Notes: generated from the sequence alone by a model not told the origin. A stretch of DNA of 5,035 nucleotides from Deltaproteobacteria bacterium (GCA_029879595.1 JAOUPZ010000238.1:1-5035), one strand, 5' to 3'; positions 1-4,940 are shown, counted from the stretch's first letter. A program made the numbers and translations.

Positions 1-78
1 TTCCGCTCCGTTAAAGCAGGTGCGGGGGGCAGCGGTCTAGAGTGCCGGCCCCTGCTGGGGCTGAAGTTGCCCATGGGC

Positions 79-100
79 AAAAACGGGGGGCAAAACCCCC
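79..100 (-). terminator. Intrinsic terminator ending the - strand unit
   Basis: Read on the - strand, five G (100-96), a TTTTG loop and five C (90-86) are followed by CG and a run of five T (83-79). This is the classic hairpin plus U-tract layout, though the stem is only 5 bp. It lies about 33 bases past the last stop codon of the decayed reading frame on the same strand, and would end transcripts coming from the AbrB-type gene. On the + strand the same hairpin is followed only by AAATTCTTTATTT, a poorer tract, so the - orientation is preferred. Confidence 0.5.
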
Positions 101-274
101 AAATTCTTTATTTCGAGATGGCTTGTTTACTCTTAATCATAATCGGCGCCTTTCTGAGGCCGGCTCTTGATACATATCCCCTGAACGTTTGAAGGGTTGC
201 ACCGGTATTCCTGTCGCCGCCACCAGCACGGCCTGGCAGGGGGCATGGCGCCAATGATCGCCTGGACCCATTGG

Positions 275-302
275 CATTTGATGCTGATCATTTGATGCTG
301 AT
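275..302. repeat. Exact 14-bp tandem duplication
   Basis: The unit CATTTGATGCTGAT occurs at 275-288 and again without a gap at 289-302, with no mismatch. Fourteen is not a multiple of three, so the duplication shifts any reading frame that crosses it. Perfect identity suggests a recent replication-slippage event. Confidence 0.9.
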
Positions 303-380
303 GCTGGCTCCAGGCGCGTTGGCCTGCCGCTAAAACATCACGATAAAAAGGCAAATCTTTGGCAAGGGACAGTTTTTCCA

Positions 381-405
381 GCGTGGTTTTTAAGCGTGGT
401 TTTAA
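381..405. repeat. Near-exact 12/13-bp tandem repeat
   Basis: GCGTGGTTTTTAA at 381-393 is followed directly by GCGTGGTTTTAA at 394-405. The copies differ only by one T in the run. This is a second slippage-type duplication within 110 bp of the first, in the same probable decayed reading frame. Here a 12-base gain would leave the - strand frame intact, giving a repeated Leu-Lys-x-x pattern. Confidence 0.8.
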
Positions 406-465
406 CAGTGGGGTATTATCAGGAGGCGAAACGCCGCCCCCTTTAAATTATTGCCAGCATATTTT

Positions 466-493
466 GCATCACTGCCTGCATTTTGCAGGATGC
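466..493. other. Stem-loop between the AbrB-type gene and the decayed frame
   Basis: CCTGCA (475-480) and TGCAGG (484-489) form a 6-bp perfect stem with a TTT loop. A GCAT/ATGC pair (466-469, 490-493) extends it across a 5-base bulge. Neither strand has a T-run after it, so it is not a classic terminator. It could be an mRNA processing or stabilising structure. Confidence 0.4.
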
Positions 494-554
494 CGATCCC
501 GGGCTAGAACGATTAGTTTTATCCTCCGGGATGGTGGAGTGAAAGGCGGTCTGA

Positions 555-938
555 TCAGCTGATTTTGGTCAATGTGATCGACTTGCCGCGCACACTTACC
601 TTGAGCTTGTCTCCGGGCTGCATTTTCGCCCGTTCCAGCGGCTCCTGGGGGATGTTTACCCCGTAGGCGCTGCCCTTGCCCCGGCGCTTGATCTCCACCG
701 TTTCAATCAGCTTTTTCACCTTCTTGCTCTTGCGTCCCAGCTTGAAAGGCGGCACGGGGTGACCGGTAATCTGGGAAGCCTTGACGAGCCTGTTGTTCAG
801 GGTGAAGGTTGTCTTATAGCCAAGCTTTTTGGCTATTTCCTTTTGGTTGAAGCCCTCTTTTGCCAGCTTTTCCACATCTTTAAGCAGATTGATCAGTTCC
901 TGGTTTTGTCCTTCTGCTGTTTTTTTTCCTTTGGCCAT
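555..938 (-). CDS. HTH plus AbrB/SpoVT-like transcription regulator
   Basis: A 127-residue basic, lysine-rich protein with two parts. Residues about 29-51 (GFNQKEIAKKLGY and following) have the spacing of a helix-turn-helix, with the sequence QKEIAKKLG typical of the first helices. Residues about 79-127 (VEIKRRGKGSAYGVNIPQEP, then PGDKLKVSVRGKSITLTKI) match the swapped-hairpin AbrB/MazE/SpoVT fold: a first beta strand, an 'xIP' turn, a short helix, then PGD and two closing strands. The linker at 60-78 is rich in Lys, Arg and Pro. The protein is expected to bind DNA as a dimer in the cytoplasm; its targets are unknown. AbrB domains are often antitoxins or transition-state regulators, but no intact toxin gene is adjacent; a probable broken frame follows. 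The ATG at 938 is chosen because AAAGG (946-950, - strand) lies 7 bases upstream. Autoregulation is plausible given the palindromes upstream, but is inferred. Confidence 0.85.
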   Translation of the reverse strand: MAKGKKTAEGQNQELINLLKDVEKLAKEGFNQKEIAKKLGYKTTFTLNNRLVKASQITGHPVPPFKLGRKSKKVKKLIETVEIKRRGKGSAYGVNIPQEPLERAKMQPGDKLKVSVRGKSITLTKIS

Positions 939-980
939 ATCGTTACCTTTTGCGATGACTTTGTTCGGGCGTTTTCTTTG

Positions 981-1009
981 ACGTTTATCGTGACAGGCTA
1001 AACTGTCAA
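981..1009 (-). promoter_or_regulatory. Palindrome on a second -35-like box, possible operator
   Basis: TGACAG (991-996), six bases, then CTGTCA (1003-1008) form a perfect 6-bp inverted repeat. On the - strand the right arm is part of TTGACA (1009-1004), a perfect -35 hexamer. The best -10 at usual spacing is weak (TAAACG, 987-982, 16-bp spacer). A protein bound here would block this promoter or a transcript passing through. The AbrB-type product itself is an obvious but untested candidate. Confidence 0.4.
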
Positions 1010-1056
1010 TTTAAATGAAAGTTGGATTCTGCTAATGGCAAATCGTAAACTTTCAT
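1006..1056 (-). CDS. Possible 16-codon leader ORF
   Basis: On the - strand an ATG at 1056-1054 opens a frame of 16 codons (MKVYDLPLAESNFHLN) ending at TGA 1008-1006. A short Shine-Dalgarno-like AGGA sits 3 bases before it, which is closer than usual. The start region falls in the 3' arm of the first leader stem-loop, and the coding part spans the second inverted repeat. This is the layout of a regulatory leader peptide, but there is no run of one amino acid, and a frame this short can arise by chance. Confidence 0.2.
   Translation of the reverse strand: MKVYDLPLAESNFHLN
1015..1056. repeat. 9-bp perfect inverted repeat
   Basis: ATGAAAGTT (1015-1023) and AACTTTCAT (1048-1056) are perfect reverse complements separated by 24 bases. 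The arm centres are 33 bp apart, about three helical turns, so the pair could be two protein-binding half-sites on one DNA face. In the leader RNA of the AbrB-type gene it could form a stem. It shares CAT (1054-1056) with the next inverted repeat, so both stems cannot form fully at once. Confidence 0.6.
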
Positions 1057-1089
1057 AATTCCTGTCTCTGTATCTGTTCAGGAATAATG
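1054..1089 (-). repeat. Imperfect inverted repeat at the 5' end of the leader
   Basis: CATAATTCCTG (1054-1064) and CAGGAATAATG (1079-1089) pair at 10 of 11 positions, with one A-A mismatch (+ strand view) and a 14-base loop. On the - strand the predicted transcription start of the promoter at 1096-1124 falls at about 1088-1089, so the RNA would begin directly with this stem. A 5'-terminal stem can stabilise mRNA or hide a start site; its 3' arm contains the start of a possible leader ORF. Confidence 0.55.
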
Positions 1090-1095
1090 GCATTT

Positions 1096-1124
1096 ATTCT
1101 ATTGCTGTGGCTGATACCTGTCAA
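1096..1124 (-). promoter_or_regulatory. Sigma-70 promoter for the AbrB-type gene
   Basis: On the - strand a perfect -35 TTGACA (1124-1119) is followed by a 17-base spacer and TAGAAT (1101-1096), which matches the -10 consensus at 5 of 6. This is the best promoter in the window. Transcription would start near 1088 and leave a leader of about 150 bases before the ATG at 938. The leader carries two overlapping inverted repeats and a palindrome. Confidence 0.65.
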
Positions 1125-1516
1125 GGAGGAAAATAAAAATAACATCAATAATAATCCAACGTGCATTCAGGCATAGCGACAATACATTTGATCAAGTCAG
1201 AATTTTCAAACATGGGAATCAATCGAAAAATGGGAAACACCCGCGAACAGGCAATGTAAACCGTTAATGGGGCTGCCTTCGCATAGTATCAGTTTTTGTT
1301 TGTCTGTTTATCCGGGAATATGTTTCAGGATAAAAGCCGGGCAGGGGTAAATGGTTTGGAGCTTATATTTCGTTGGCATAAAAAAGCAGGTCGGCATACG
1401 TTGAAAATACCAGGAAATATCGCCCTGCGTTCGGCTCCTGGCCAGATTCTGCCAGGCGTTCCGGGGCAGGGGTGTCGTTTCAGGGAGCGCCAGTGGGGAT
1501 TGTGGTGCGGAACCAT
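1125..1516. other. Gene-free stretch between divergent units
   Basis: No convincing gene is seen. The left part (to about 1420) is AT-rich; its short frames lack good start signals. The reading frames at about 1296-1538 (+) and 1325-1516 (-) overlap each other, resemble nothing and have no ribosome site. From 1421 the sequence becomes GC-rich and structured: CCTGGC (1437-1442) pairs with GCCAGG (1451-1456), enclosed by CCCTGC (1423-1428) with GCAGGG (1466-1471). A second CCCTGC (1528-1533) could compete for the same GCAGGG. No known riboswitch is recognised. Confidence 0.5.
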
Positions 1517-1552
1517 TTTACATGAGGCCCTGCTGTGATAGATATTTATAAT
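1517..1552 (+). promoter_or_regulatory. Candidate fabI promoter
   Basis: TTTACA (1517-1522) matches a -35 at 5 of 6, with GATATT (1541-1546) as a 4-of-6 -10 box at an 18-bp spacer. A perfect TATAAT (1547-1552) lies just downstream but has no good -35 at the usual distance. Either would give a leader of roughly 75-80 bases. Overlapping boxes make the exact start uncertain. Confidence 0.4.
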
Positions 1553-1581
1553 TCCTCAGGTGATTTCGCCTGGGGGGGAAT
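1551..1581 (+). other. Stem-loop in the fabI leader
   Basis: ATTCC-T-CAGG (1551-1560) faces CCTG (1569-1572) and GGAAT (1577-1581), giving a 4-bp inner and 5-bp outer stem with an asymmetric run of G on the 3' side. It lies at or just after the likely transcription start, 50 bases before the fabI start. It may be structural or a binding site; no known motif is recognised. Confidence 0.3.
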
Positions 1582-1631
1582 GCCGGATGTTTCGGAAACA
1601 CAACCATGACAACCAGGGAGAAAAATACGAG

Positions 1632-2414
1632 ATGATCAGCTTTTCCGGAAAGAAGGGCCTTGTTCTAGGCATAGCCAATCAGCGCAGCATAGCCACAGCG
1701 GTGGCCGAGGTGTTGAATGAGCTAGGCGCTGAGATGGCTTTTACCTATGGCCCTGATCCCAAGGGCCGGTTTGCCCAGAACGTGGAGAAAGTCGCCGAGG
1801 AAATGAACGTTTCGCATGTATTGCCCCTGGATGTGGCCAATGACCAGGACATTGCCGATGTGTTCGGCAAGCTGGAAAAGGAATGGGGGGGGTTGGACTT
1901 TGTGGTGCACTCGGTGGCCTTTGCCGAAAGGGAAAACCTGGAGACGGCTTTTTCCCTTACCTCAAGGGAAGGCTGGAATATCGCCCAGGACATCAGCGCC
2001 TACTCCATTGTGCCGGTGACCCGCTATGCCATCCCGCTGATGCGCAATAACGGCGGCGGAAGCGTGGTGGGGATGAGCTTTATCGGCTCGGTGCTGGCGG
2101 TTCCCAACTACAATGTAATGGGCCCGGCCAAGGCCGCGCTGGAATCAGCGGTGCGTTATCTGGCCAGGGAACTGGGCCCGGAAAACATTCGCGCCAACAC
2201 CATCTCCGCGGGCGCCATCCGCACACTTTCATCCTCGGGCATCGGCAAGTTCGGCGAGATGCTCAAGGTTGCCGGCGAGCACTCCGCCACCGGCCGCAAT
2301 GTTACCACCAGGGAGGTGGCCATGACGGCGGCGTTCCTGCTCAGCGACTGTGCTTCGGCCATAACCGGGCAGACCATCTATGTCGATGGCGGATACAACA
2401 TCATGGCCAACTGA
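1632..2414 (+). CDS. fabI: Enoyl-[acyl-carrier-protein] reductase (NADH)
   Basis: This enzyme reduces trans-2-enoyl-ACP to acyl-ACP, the last step of each fatty acid elongation cycle, in the cytoplasm. The 260 residues are a typical FabI length and form one short-chain dehydrogenase fold. The nucleotide loop is GIANQRSIA (13-21), followed by the VVHSVAFAERENL segment (91-103). The catalytic Tyr-x6-Lys is Tyr160 and Lys167 in YNVMGPAK, then ISAGAIRTL (191-199) and a C-terminal ITGQTIYVDGG (244-254). The position equivalent to E. coli Tyr146 is Phe150, as in mycobacterial InhA. Ala97 at the E. coli Gly93 position is normal for Gram-positive-type FabI. The ATG at 1632 is chosen because GGGAG (1616-1620) precedes it and the protein then begins MISFSGKKGLVLGIAN as family members do; a GTG at 1560 would add 24 unrelated residues. 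It heads a same-strand run with queF, dapB and mazG. Confidence 0.95.
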   Translation: MISFSGKKGLVLGIANQRSIATAVAEVLNELGAEMAFTYGPDPKGRFAQNVEKVAEEMNVSHVLPLDVANDQDIADVFGKLEKEWGGLDFVVHSVAFAERENLETAFSLTSREGWNIAQDISAYSIVPVTRYAIPLMRNNGGGSVVGMSFIGSVLAVPNYNVMGPAKAALESAVRYLARELGPENIRANTISAGAIRTLSSSGIGKFGEMLKVAGEHSATGRNVTTREVAMTAAFLLSDCASAITGQTIYVDGGYNIMAN

Positions 2415-2415
2415 A

Positions 2416-2522
2416 GCCTGACCAATACTTATGCATGGCCAGGCGCAGGAATCTGGCTGTTCTCAACCCGGGTCGGACTGCGGCCCGGGATATACCTTGC
2501 AGACAGGCCGGCTGAGCCGGTC
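2416..2522 (+). other. Three hairpins between fabI and queF
   Basis: GCCTGACCA (2416-2424) and TGGCCAGGC (2436-2444) pair with one mismatch. CCCGGGTCG (2467-2475) and CGGCCCGGG (2481-2489) form a strong 9-bp stem with one G-U pair and a 5-base loop. GGCCGGC (2506-2512) and GCCGGTC (2516-2522) form a third stem with one G-U. None is followed by a T-run. They may slow or end transcription after fabI, or be mRNA processing sites. No preQ1 riboswitch signature is seen before queF. Confidence 0.4.
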
Positions 2523-2563
2523 CGGGGCAAGGGGCCGGCGGGGGGCGGAGTCGAAAAAACACC

Positions 2564-2971
2564 ATGGACGTAACCGATACATCCTATGCCGAGGGCCGGA
2601 TCCTGGACTTTGATTCCGAGGATAAAATCCGCGCCGACCTGCTGGAGACCTTTCCCTATGAGGGCCCCCGGCAGAACATTGAATATGAGACGGCTGAGTT
2701 TTCCGCGGTATGCCCCTATTCGGGGCTGCCGGATTATGCCACCCTGCGCATCGAGTATGTGCCCGGCGAGGTGGTGGTAGAACTGAAATCGCTCAAATAC
2801 TACATCGTGTCCTACCGCAATGTGGGGATATTCCAGGAAAACGCTACCAAGAGGATCTACCAGGATCTGTGGGAGCTGTTGAAGCCACAGCGGCTTTGCG
2901 TGACGACCGAATATAATACCCGGGGGGGGATAGACTCCATCTGCGAAATAGACTCCGATTTTCAGGGGTAG
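2564..2971 (+). CDS. queF: NADPH-dependent preQ0 (7-cyano-7-deazaguanine) reductase
   Basis: QueF reduces the nitrile of preQ0 to the aminomethyl of preQ1, a precursor of queuosine in tRNA anticodons, in the cytoplasm. The 135-residue protein is the short single-domain type with the tunnelling (T-fold) architecture, like Bacillus subtilis QueF. The catalytic Cys is Cys50 in FSAVCPYSGLPDY, with the general acid Asp57. The family motif E-L-K-S-L-K-Y-Y is at 73-80, and SYRNVGIFQEN (83-93) supplies the substrate-binding Glu92. The residue before it is Gln91, where the B. subtilis enzyme has His. The C-terminal YNTRGGID (117-124) also fits the family. The start at 2564 has a purine-rich GGGGGCGGAG (2541-2550) upstream, 13 bases away, rather long. 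No queC, queD or queE gene lies in the window. Confidence 0.95.
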   Translation: MDVTDTSYAEGRILDFDSEDKIRADLLETFPYEGPRQNIEYETAEFSAVCPYSGLPDYATLRIEYVPGEVVVELKSLKYYIVSYRNVGIFQENATKRIYQDLWELLKPQRLCVTTEYNTRGGIDSICEIDSDFQG

Positions 2972-3088
2972 GTTTGGTCCGTGACGGCAGATCGTCCAGG
3001 CACGGCCGGCGGGGGCCTGAGTTCCAGCCCGGGTAAAGACAGCAATGCTTTGTTTTGGAGCTATTCATAACTAGGGACGGAGAAACCC

Positions 3089-3823
3089 ATGACAATACCT
3101 GTTTTGGTGAACGGATCACTGGGCCGGATGGGCAGTCAGTCCGTGCAGGCGGTGCAGGCGGACCCGGAGCTTGATCTGGTGGCCCAGACCGACATCGGGG
3201 ACGACCTGTCGGCGGCCATTACGGGGTCCGGTGCCCGGGTGGTGGTGGATTTCACCCTTCCCGAAAGCGCCATGGAAAACGCCCGGACGATTATCGCCGC
3301 GGGGGCGCACCCGGTGATCGGCACCACGGGATTCACCCCGGAGGAGATATCCCGGTTGCAGCAGGAGTGCGAATCCAGGAAGCTGGGCGGGCTGATAGCC
3401 CCCAACTTCGCCATCGGCGCGGTATTGATGATGAGATTTGCCGCCGAGGCGGCCCGGCACATGCAGCATGTGGAGATCATAGAACTGCATCACGATGGCA
3501 AGGCCGAGGCCCCGTCCGGCACCGCCATCAAGACCGCCGAGATGATTCAGCATGAGCGTCCCCAGGCTCCCCGGCCGCTGGTTGAGTGCAGGGAGCTTCA
3601 ACCCGGCGCGCGGGGCACCAGCGCCTATCCGGTACCCATACATTCTGTGCGGCTGCCCGGCCATGTGGCCCATCAGGAGGTCATCCTGGGTGGAGTGGGG
3701 GAAACCCTGCGCATCCGGCATGATTCCATCAGCCGTGAATCCTTCATGTACGGTGTGATCCTCGCCGTTAAGAGGGTGGTCACGGAGGAACGGCTGCATT
3801 ACGGCCTGGAACACCTGCTCTGA
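3089..3823 (+). CDS. dapB: 4-hydroxy-tetrahydrodipicolinate reductase
   Basis: DapB reduces 4-hydroxy-tetrahydrodipicolinate with NAD(P)H, the second committed step toward diaminopimelate and lysine, in the cytoplasm. The 244-residue protein is the compact form, close in length and sequence to the Mycobacterium tuberculosis enzyme and shorter than E. coli DapB. The N-terminal Rossmann loop is NGSLGRMG (8-15). Asp35 stands where the mycobacterial enzyme has an acidic cofactor residue, suggesting NADH as well as NADPH use. DFT (54-56), GTTGF (78-82) and APNFAIGAVLM (104-114) follow. The signature ELHHDGKAEAPSGTA (132-146) holds the catalytic His134-His135 and Lys138. The C-terminal part has HSVRLPGHVAHQEV and GETLRIRHDS. 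GGAG (3079-3082) sits 6 bases before the ATG, a clear ribosome site. A 260-codon frame on the opposite strand is a shadow. No other dap gene is in the window. Confidence 0.95.
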   Translation: MTIPVLVNGSLGRMGSQSVQAVQADPELDLVAQTDIGDDLSAAITGSGARVVVDFTLPESAMENARTIIAAGAHPVIGTTGFTPEEISRLQQECESRKLGGLIAPNFAIGAVLMMRFAAEAARHMQHVEIIELHHDGKAEAPSGTAIKTAEMIQHERPQAPRPLVECRELQPGARGTSAYPVPIHSVRLPGHVAHQEVILGGVGETLRIRHDSISRESFMYGVILAVKRVVTEERLHYGLEHLL

Positions 3824-3846
3824 AGCCTGCACAATTTTACCCAGTG

Positions 3847-3874
3847 CCCCGGCCGCATGAGGCGGCCTCCGGGG
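3847..3874 (+). terminator. Strong hairpin between dapB and mazG
   Basis: CCCC (3847-3850) and GGGG (3871-3874) enclose GGCCGC (3851-3856) paired with GCGGCC (3862-3867) around an ATGAG loop, with a 3-base bulge. It lies 23 bases after the dapB stop. What follows is CGCTTTCCC, so the U-tract is weak; it may be a partial terminator, an attenuator or an mRNA 3' boundary. It also argues against the GTG at 3844 as the mazG start. Confidence 0.4.
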
Positions 3875-3909
3875 TCGCTTTCCCAATCCCATCCCATGCA
3901 CGGAAACCC

Positions 3910-4908
3910 ATGAGTGAATCCCCCAAAGAAGAGGCCCCTGTTATTCCTGCCCCCAAGCCCGGCAGCGGAAAGCTGGCCGGTGTGCAGCAACTGCTGGATG
4001 TGGTGGCCGCCCTGCGCAGCGAGCACGGCTGCCCCTGGGACAGGGAGCAGAACCACCGCAGCCTGATTCCGCACCTGATCGAGGAGTCCTACGAACTGGT
4101 GGAGGCGATAGAGTCCGGAAATGAAGCGGATATCCGAGAGGAAATGGGCGATGTTCTGCTCCAGGTGATTTTCCACGCCCAACTGGCCCGGGAGGAAGGC
4201 CGGTTCGAGTTCGATGCCGTGGCCGGCGCTCAGGCTGAAAAACTGATCGAACGCCACCCCCATGTTTTTGCCGGAGAAAGCGCCAGGGATGCCGAGGACG
4301 TCCTTCACCGCTGGCACCACCGCAAAATGAAGCAGCGGAACAGCGCCATGGATGGTATTCCCAAAACGCTGCCGGCCTTGAGCTGGGCCCTCAAGGTGGG
4401 ATCCAGGGCCGCCAAAAGTGGCTTTGAATGGAGGGATACGAAAGAAATACTGGACAAAGTGGTGGAAGAAGTGGCAGAGATAAGGGAAGCTGCCGAAAAA
4501 AACCTAACGGGTGAATCCTTATTCAACCCGGACAGGAAACTGGGAACGGCGGCCAAAAAGCCTGTGGGGAAACCAAACAAGGGGAATAATCCAGTTGACC
4601 TGCCGTCAGAAGCGGTGGGCGCCCAGATGAACGACTCCCATGATCTGGAGGGAGAGTTCGGCGATTTGCTTTTTGCTTTGGTTCAAATGGGACGTTGGAT
4701 GGGACTTGATCCCGAACACGCCCTGAGAAGAACCGTTGCGAAATTTATTACGCGCTTCCAATGGATGGAAGAGGCAATCAAGCGGGAGAAGCTCTCTGTA
4801 TCCGGGAAACCGGAAGAAGACGGTGAAATCACTATTGAGCAGTGGTGGAGCCTGTGGAAGAGAGCCAAGGAATCTTTGAGAAAACTTGAGGGCCAGGAAC
4901 AGGCCTGA
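3910..4908 (+). CDS. mazG: Nucleoside triphosphate pyrophosphohydrolase with an insertion
   Basis: MazG hydrolyses NTPs or dNTPs to the monophosphate and pyrophosphate, cleaning damaged nucleotides or tuning stress responses, in the cytoplasm. The 332-residue protein has the usual two tandem all-alpha halves. The first has CPWDREQNH (41-49), then EExxE (58-62) and ExxD (78-81), the Mg-binding motif, and the following RHPHVF (115-120). The second has EExxE (186-190) and ExxD (249-252) in EFGDLLFALV. The spacing between these last two is about 58 residues instead of 15 in the first half, because of a Lys/Pro/Asn-rich segment at about 196-245. E. coli MazG is about 263 residues. GC drops from about 68% near the 5' end to about 50-54% in the last 400 bases (hand counts). 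ATG 3910 is chosen over GTG 3844, which lies in a hairpin; its ribosome site (CGGAAACCC) is weak. The proline-rich first 20 residues may be a tail. Confidence 0.92.
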   Translation: MSESPKEEAPVIPAPKPGSGKLAGVQQLLDVVAALRSEHGCPWDREQNHRSLIPHLIEESYELVEAIESGNEADIREEMGDVLLQVIFHAQLAREEGRFEFDAVAGAQAEKLIERHPHVFAGESARDAEDVLHRWHHRKMKQRNSAMDGIPKTLPALSWALKVGSRAAKSGFEWRDTKEILDKVVEEVAEIREAAEKNLTGESLFNPDRKLGTAAKKPVGKPNKGNNPVDLPSEAVGAQMNDSHDLEGEFGDLLFALVQMGRWMGLDPEHALRRTVAKFITRFQWMEEAIKREKLSVSGKPEEDGEITIEQWWSLWKRAKESLRKLEGQEQA

Positions 4909-4940
4909 GGTTTCCGGCCAGGAGGCCAGGATTACTTTAA

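Larger units (their letters stand above)
137..447 (-). pseudogene. Probable decayed gene, frame broken by a 14-bp duplication
   Basis: No family is recognised. On the - strand the frame is open from 447, after a TAA at 448-450. It reads through a plausible stretch containing LEKLSLAKDLPFYRDVLAAG and then enters two exact tandem copies of a 14-bp unit (275-302). After these copies the current frame gives an unlikely Trp/Cys-rich tail ending at 133. If one 14-bp copy is removed, the frame instead continues as protein-like sequence (CQAVLVAATGIPVQPFKRSG) to a TGA at 137-139. A strong Shine-Dalgarno-like GGAGGA (522-527, - strand), just past the stop of the upstream AbrB-type gene, has no start codon after it. 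The reading frame is followed by an intrinsic terminator. Together these suggest the broken second gene of a two-gene unit. It could instead be chance open sequence, since a neighbouring frame is also open for about 30 codons. Confidence 0.3.

Noticed and set aside
1..192. + strand frame open from the window edge to a TGA at 190-192, 63 codons
   Set aside because: It runs antisense through the - strand terminator and the end of the decayed frame, starts off-window, and resembles no family. Sixty-three open codons in GC-rich DNA are not strong evidence.
133..354. 73-codon - strand ORF with a TTG start
   Set aside because: Its second half is the out-of-frame reading created by the 14-bp duplication, and the frame is open further upstream; better described as part of the decayed frame.
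1123..1130. Perfect AAGGAGGA on the + strand, like a ribosome site
   Set aside because: No ATG, GTG or TTG follows within 25 bases; the nearest GTG (1161) opens only 32 codons of no recognisable type. It overlaps the - strand -35 box, which explains part of it.
1296..1538. 80-codon + ORF and 63-codon - ORF in the fabI upstream region
   Set aside because: They overlap each other, lack ribosome sites and look like chance translation of structured noncoding DNA.
1560..1631. 24-residue N-terminal extension of FabI from GTG 1560
   Set aside because: The extension is unlike FabI, lies in the leader stem-loop, and the ATG at 1632 has its own ribosome site and gives the family length.
2091..2093. 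FabI Ala97 as a triclosan or diazaborine resistance substitution (E. coli Gly93)
   Set aside because: Alanine at this site is normal in Gram-positive-type FabI (HSIAFA), so it is not evidence of resistance. The residue lies near 1920; no resistance claim is made.
3050..3072. Possible dapB promoter (CATAAC as -10)
   Set aside because: No -35-like hexamer at a usable distance; CATAAC matches only 4 of 6.
2415..3088. preQ1 or lysine riboswitch before queF or dapB
   Set aside because: The gaps are short and GC-rich, with no recognisable conserved aptamer core; only simple hairpins are seen.
3116..3901. 261-codon ORF antisense to dapB
   Set aside because: It mirrors a certain dapB gene; long antisense frames are expected in GC-rich coding DNA, and its protein is rich in Gly, His and Pro with no recognisable domain.
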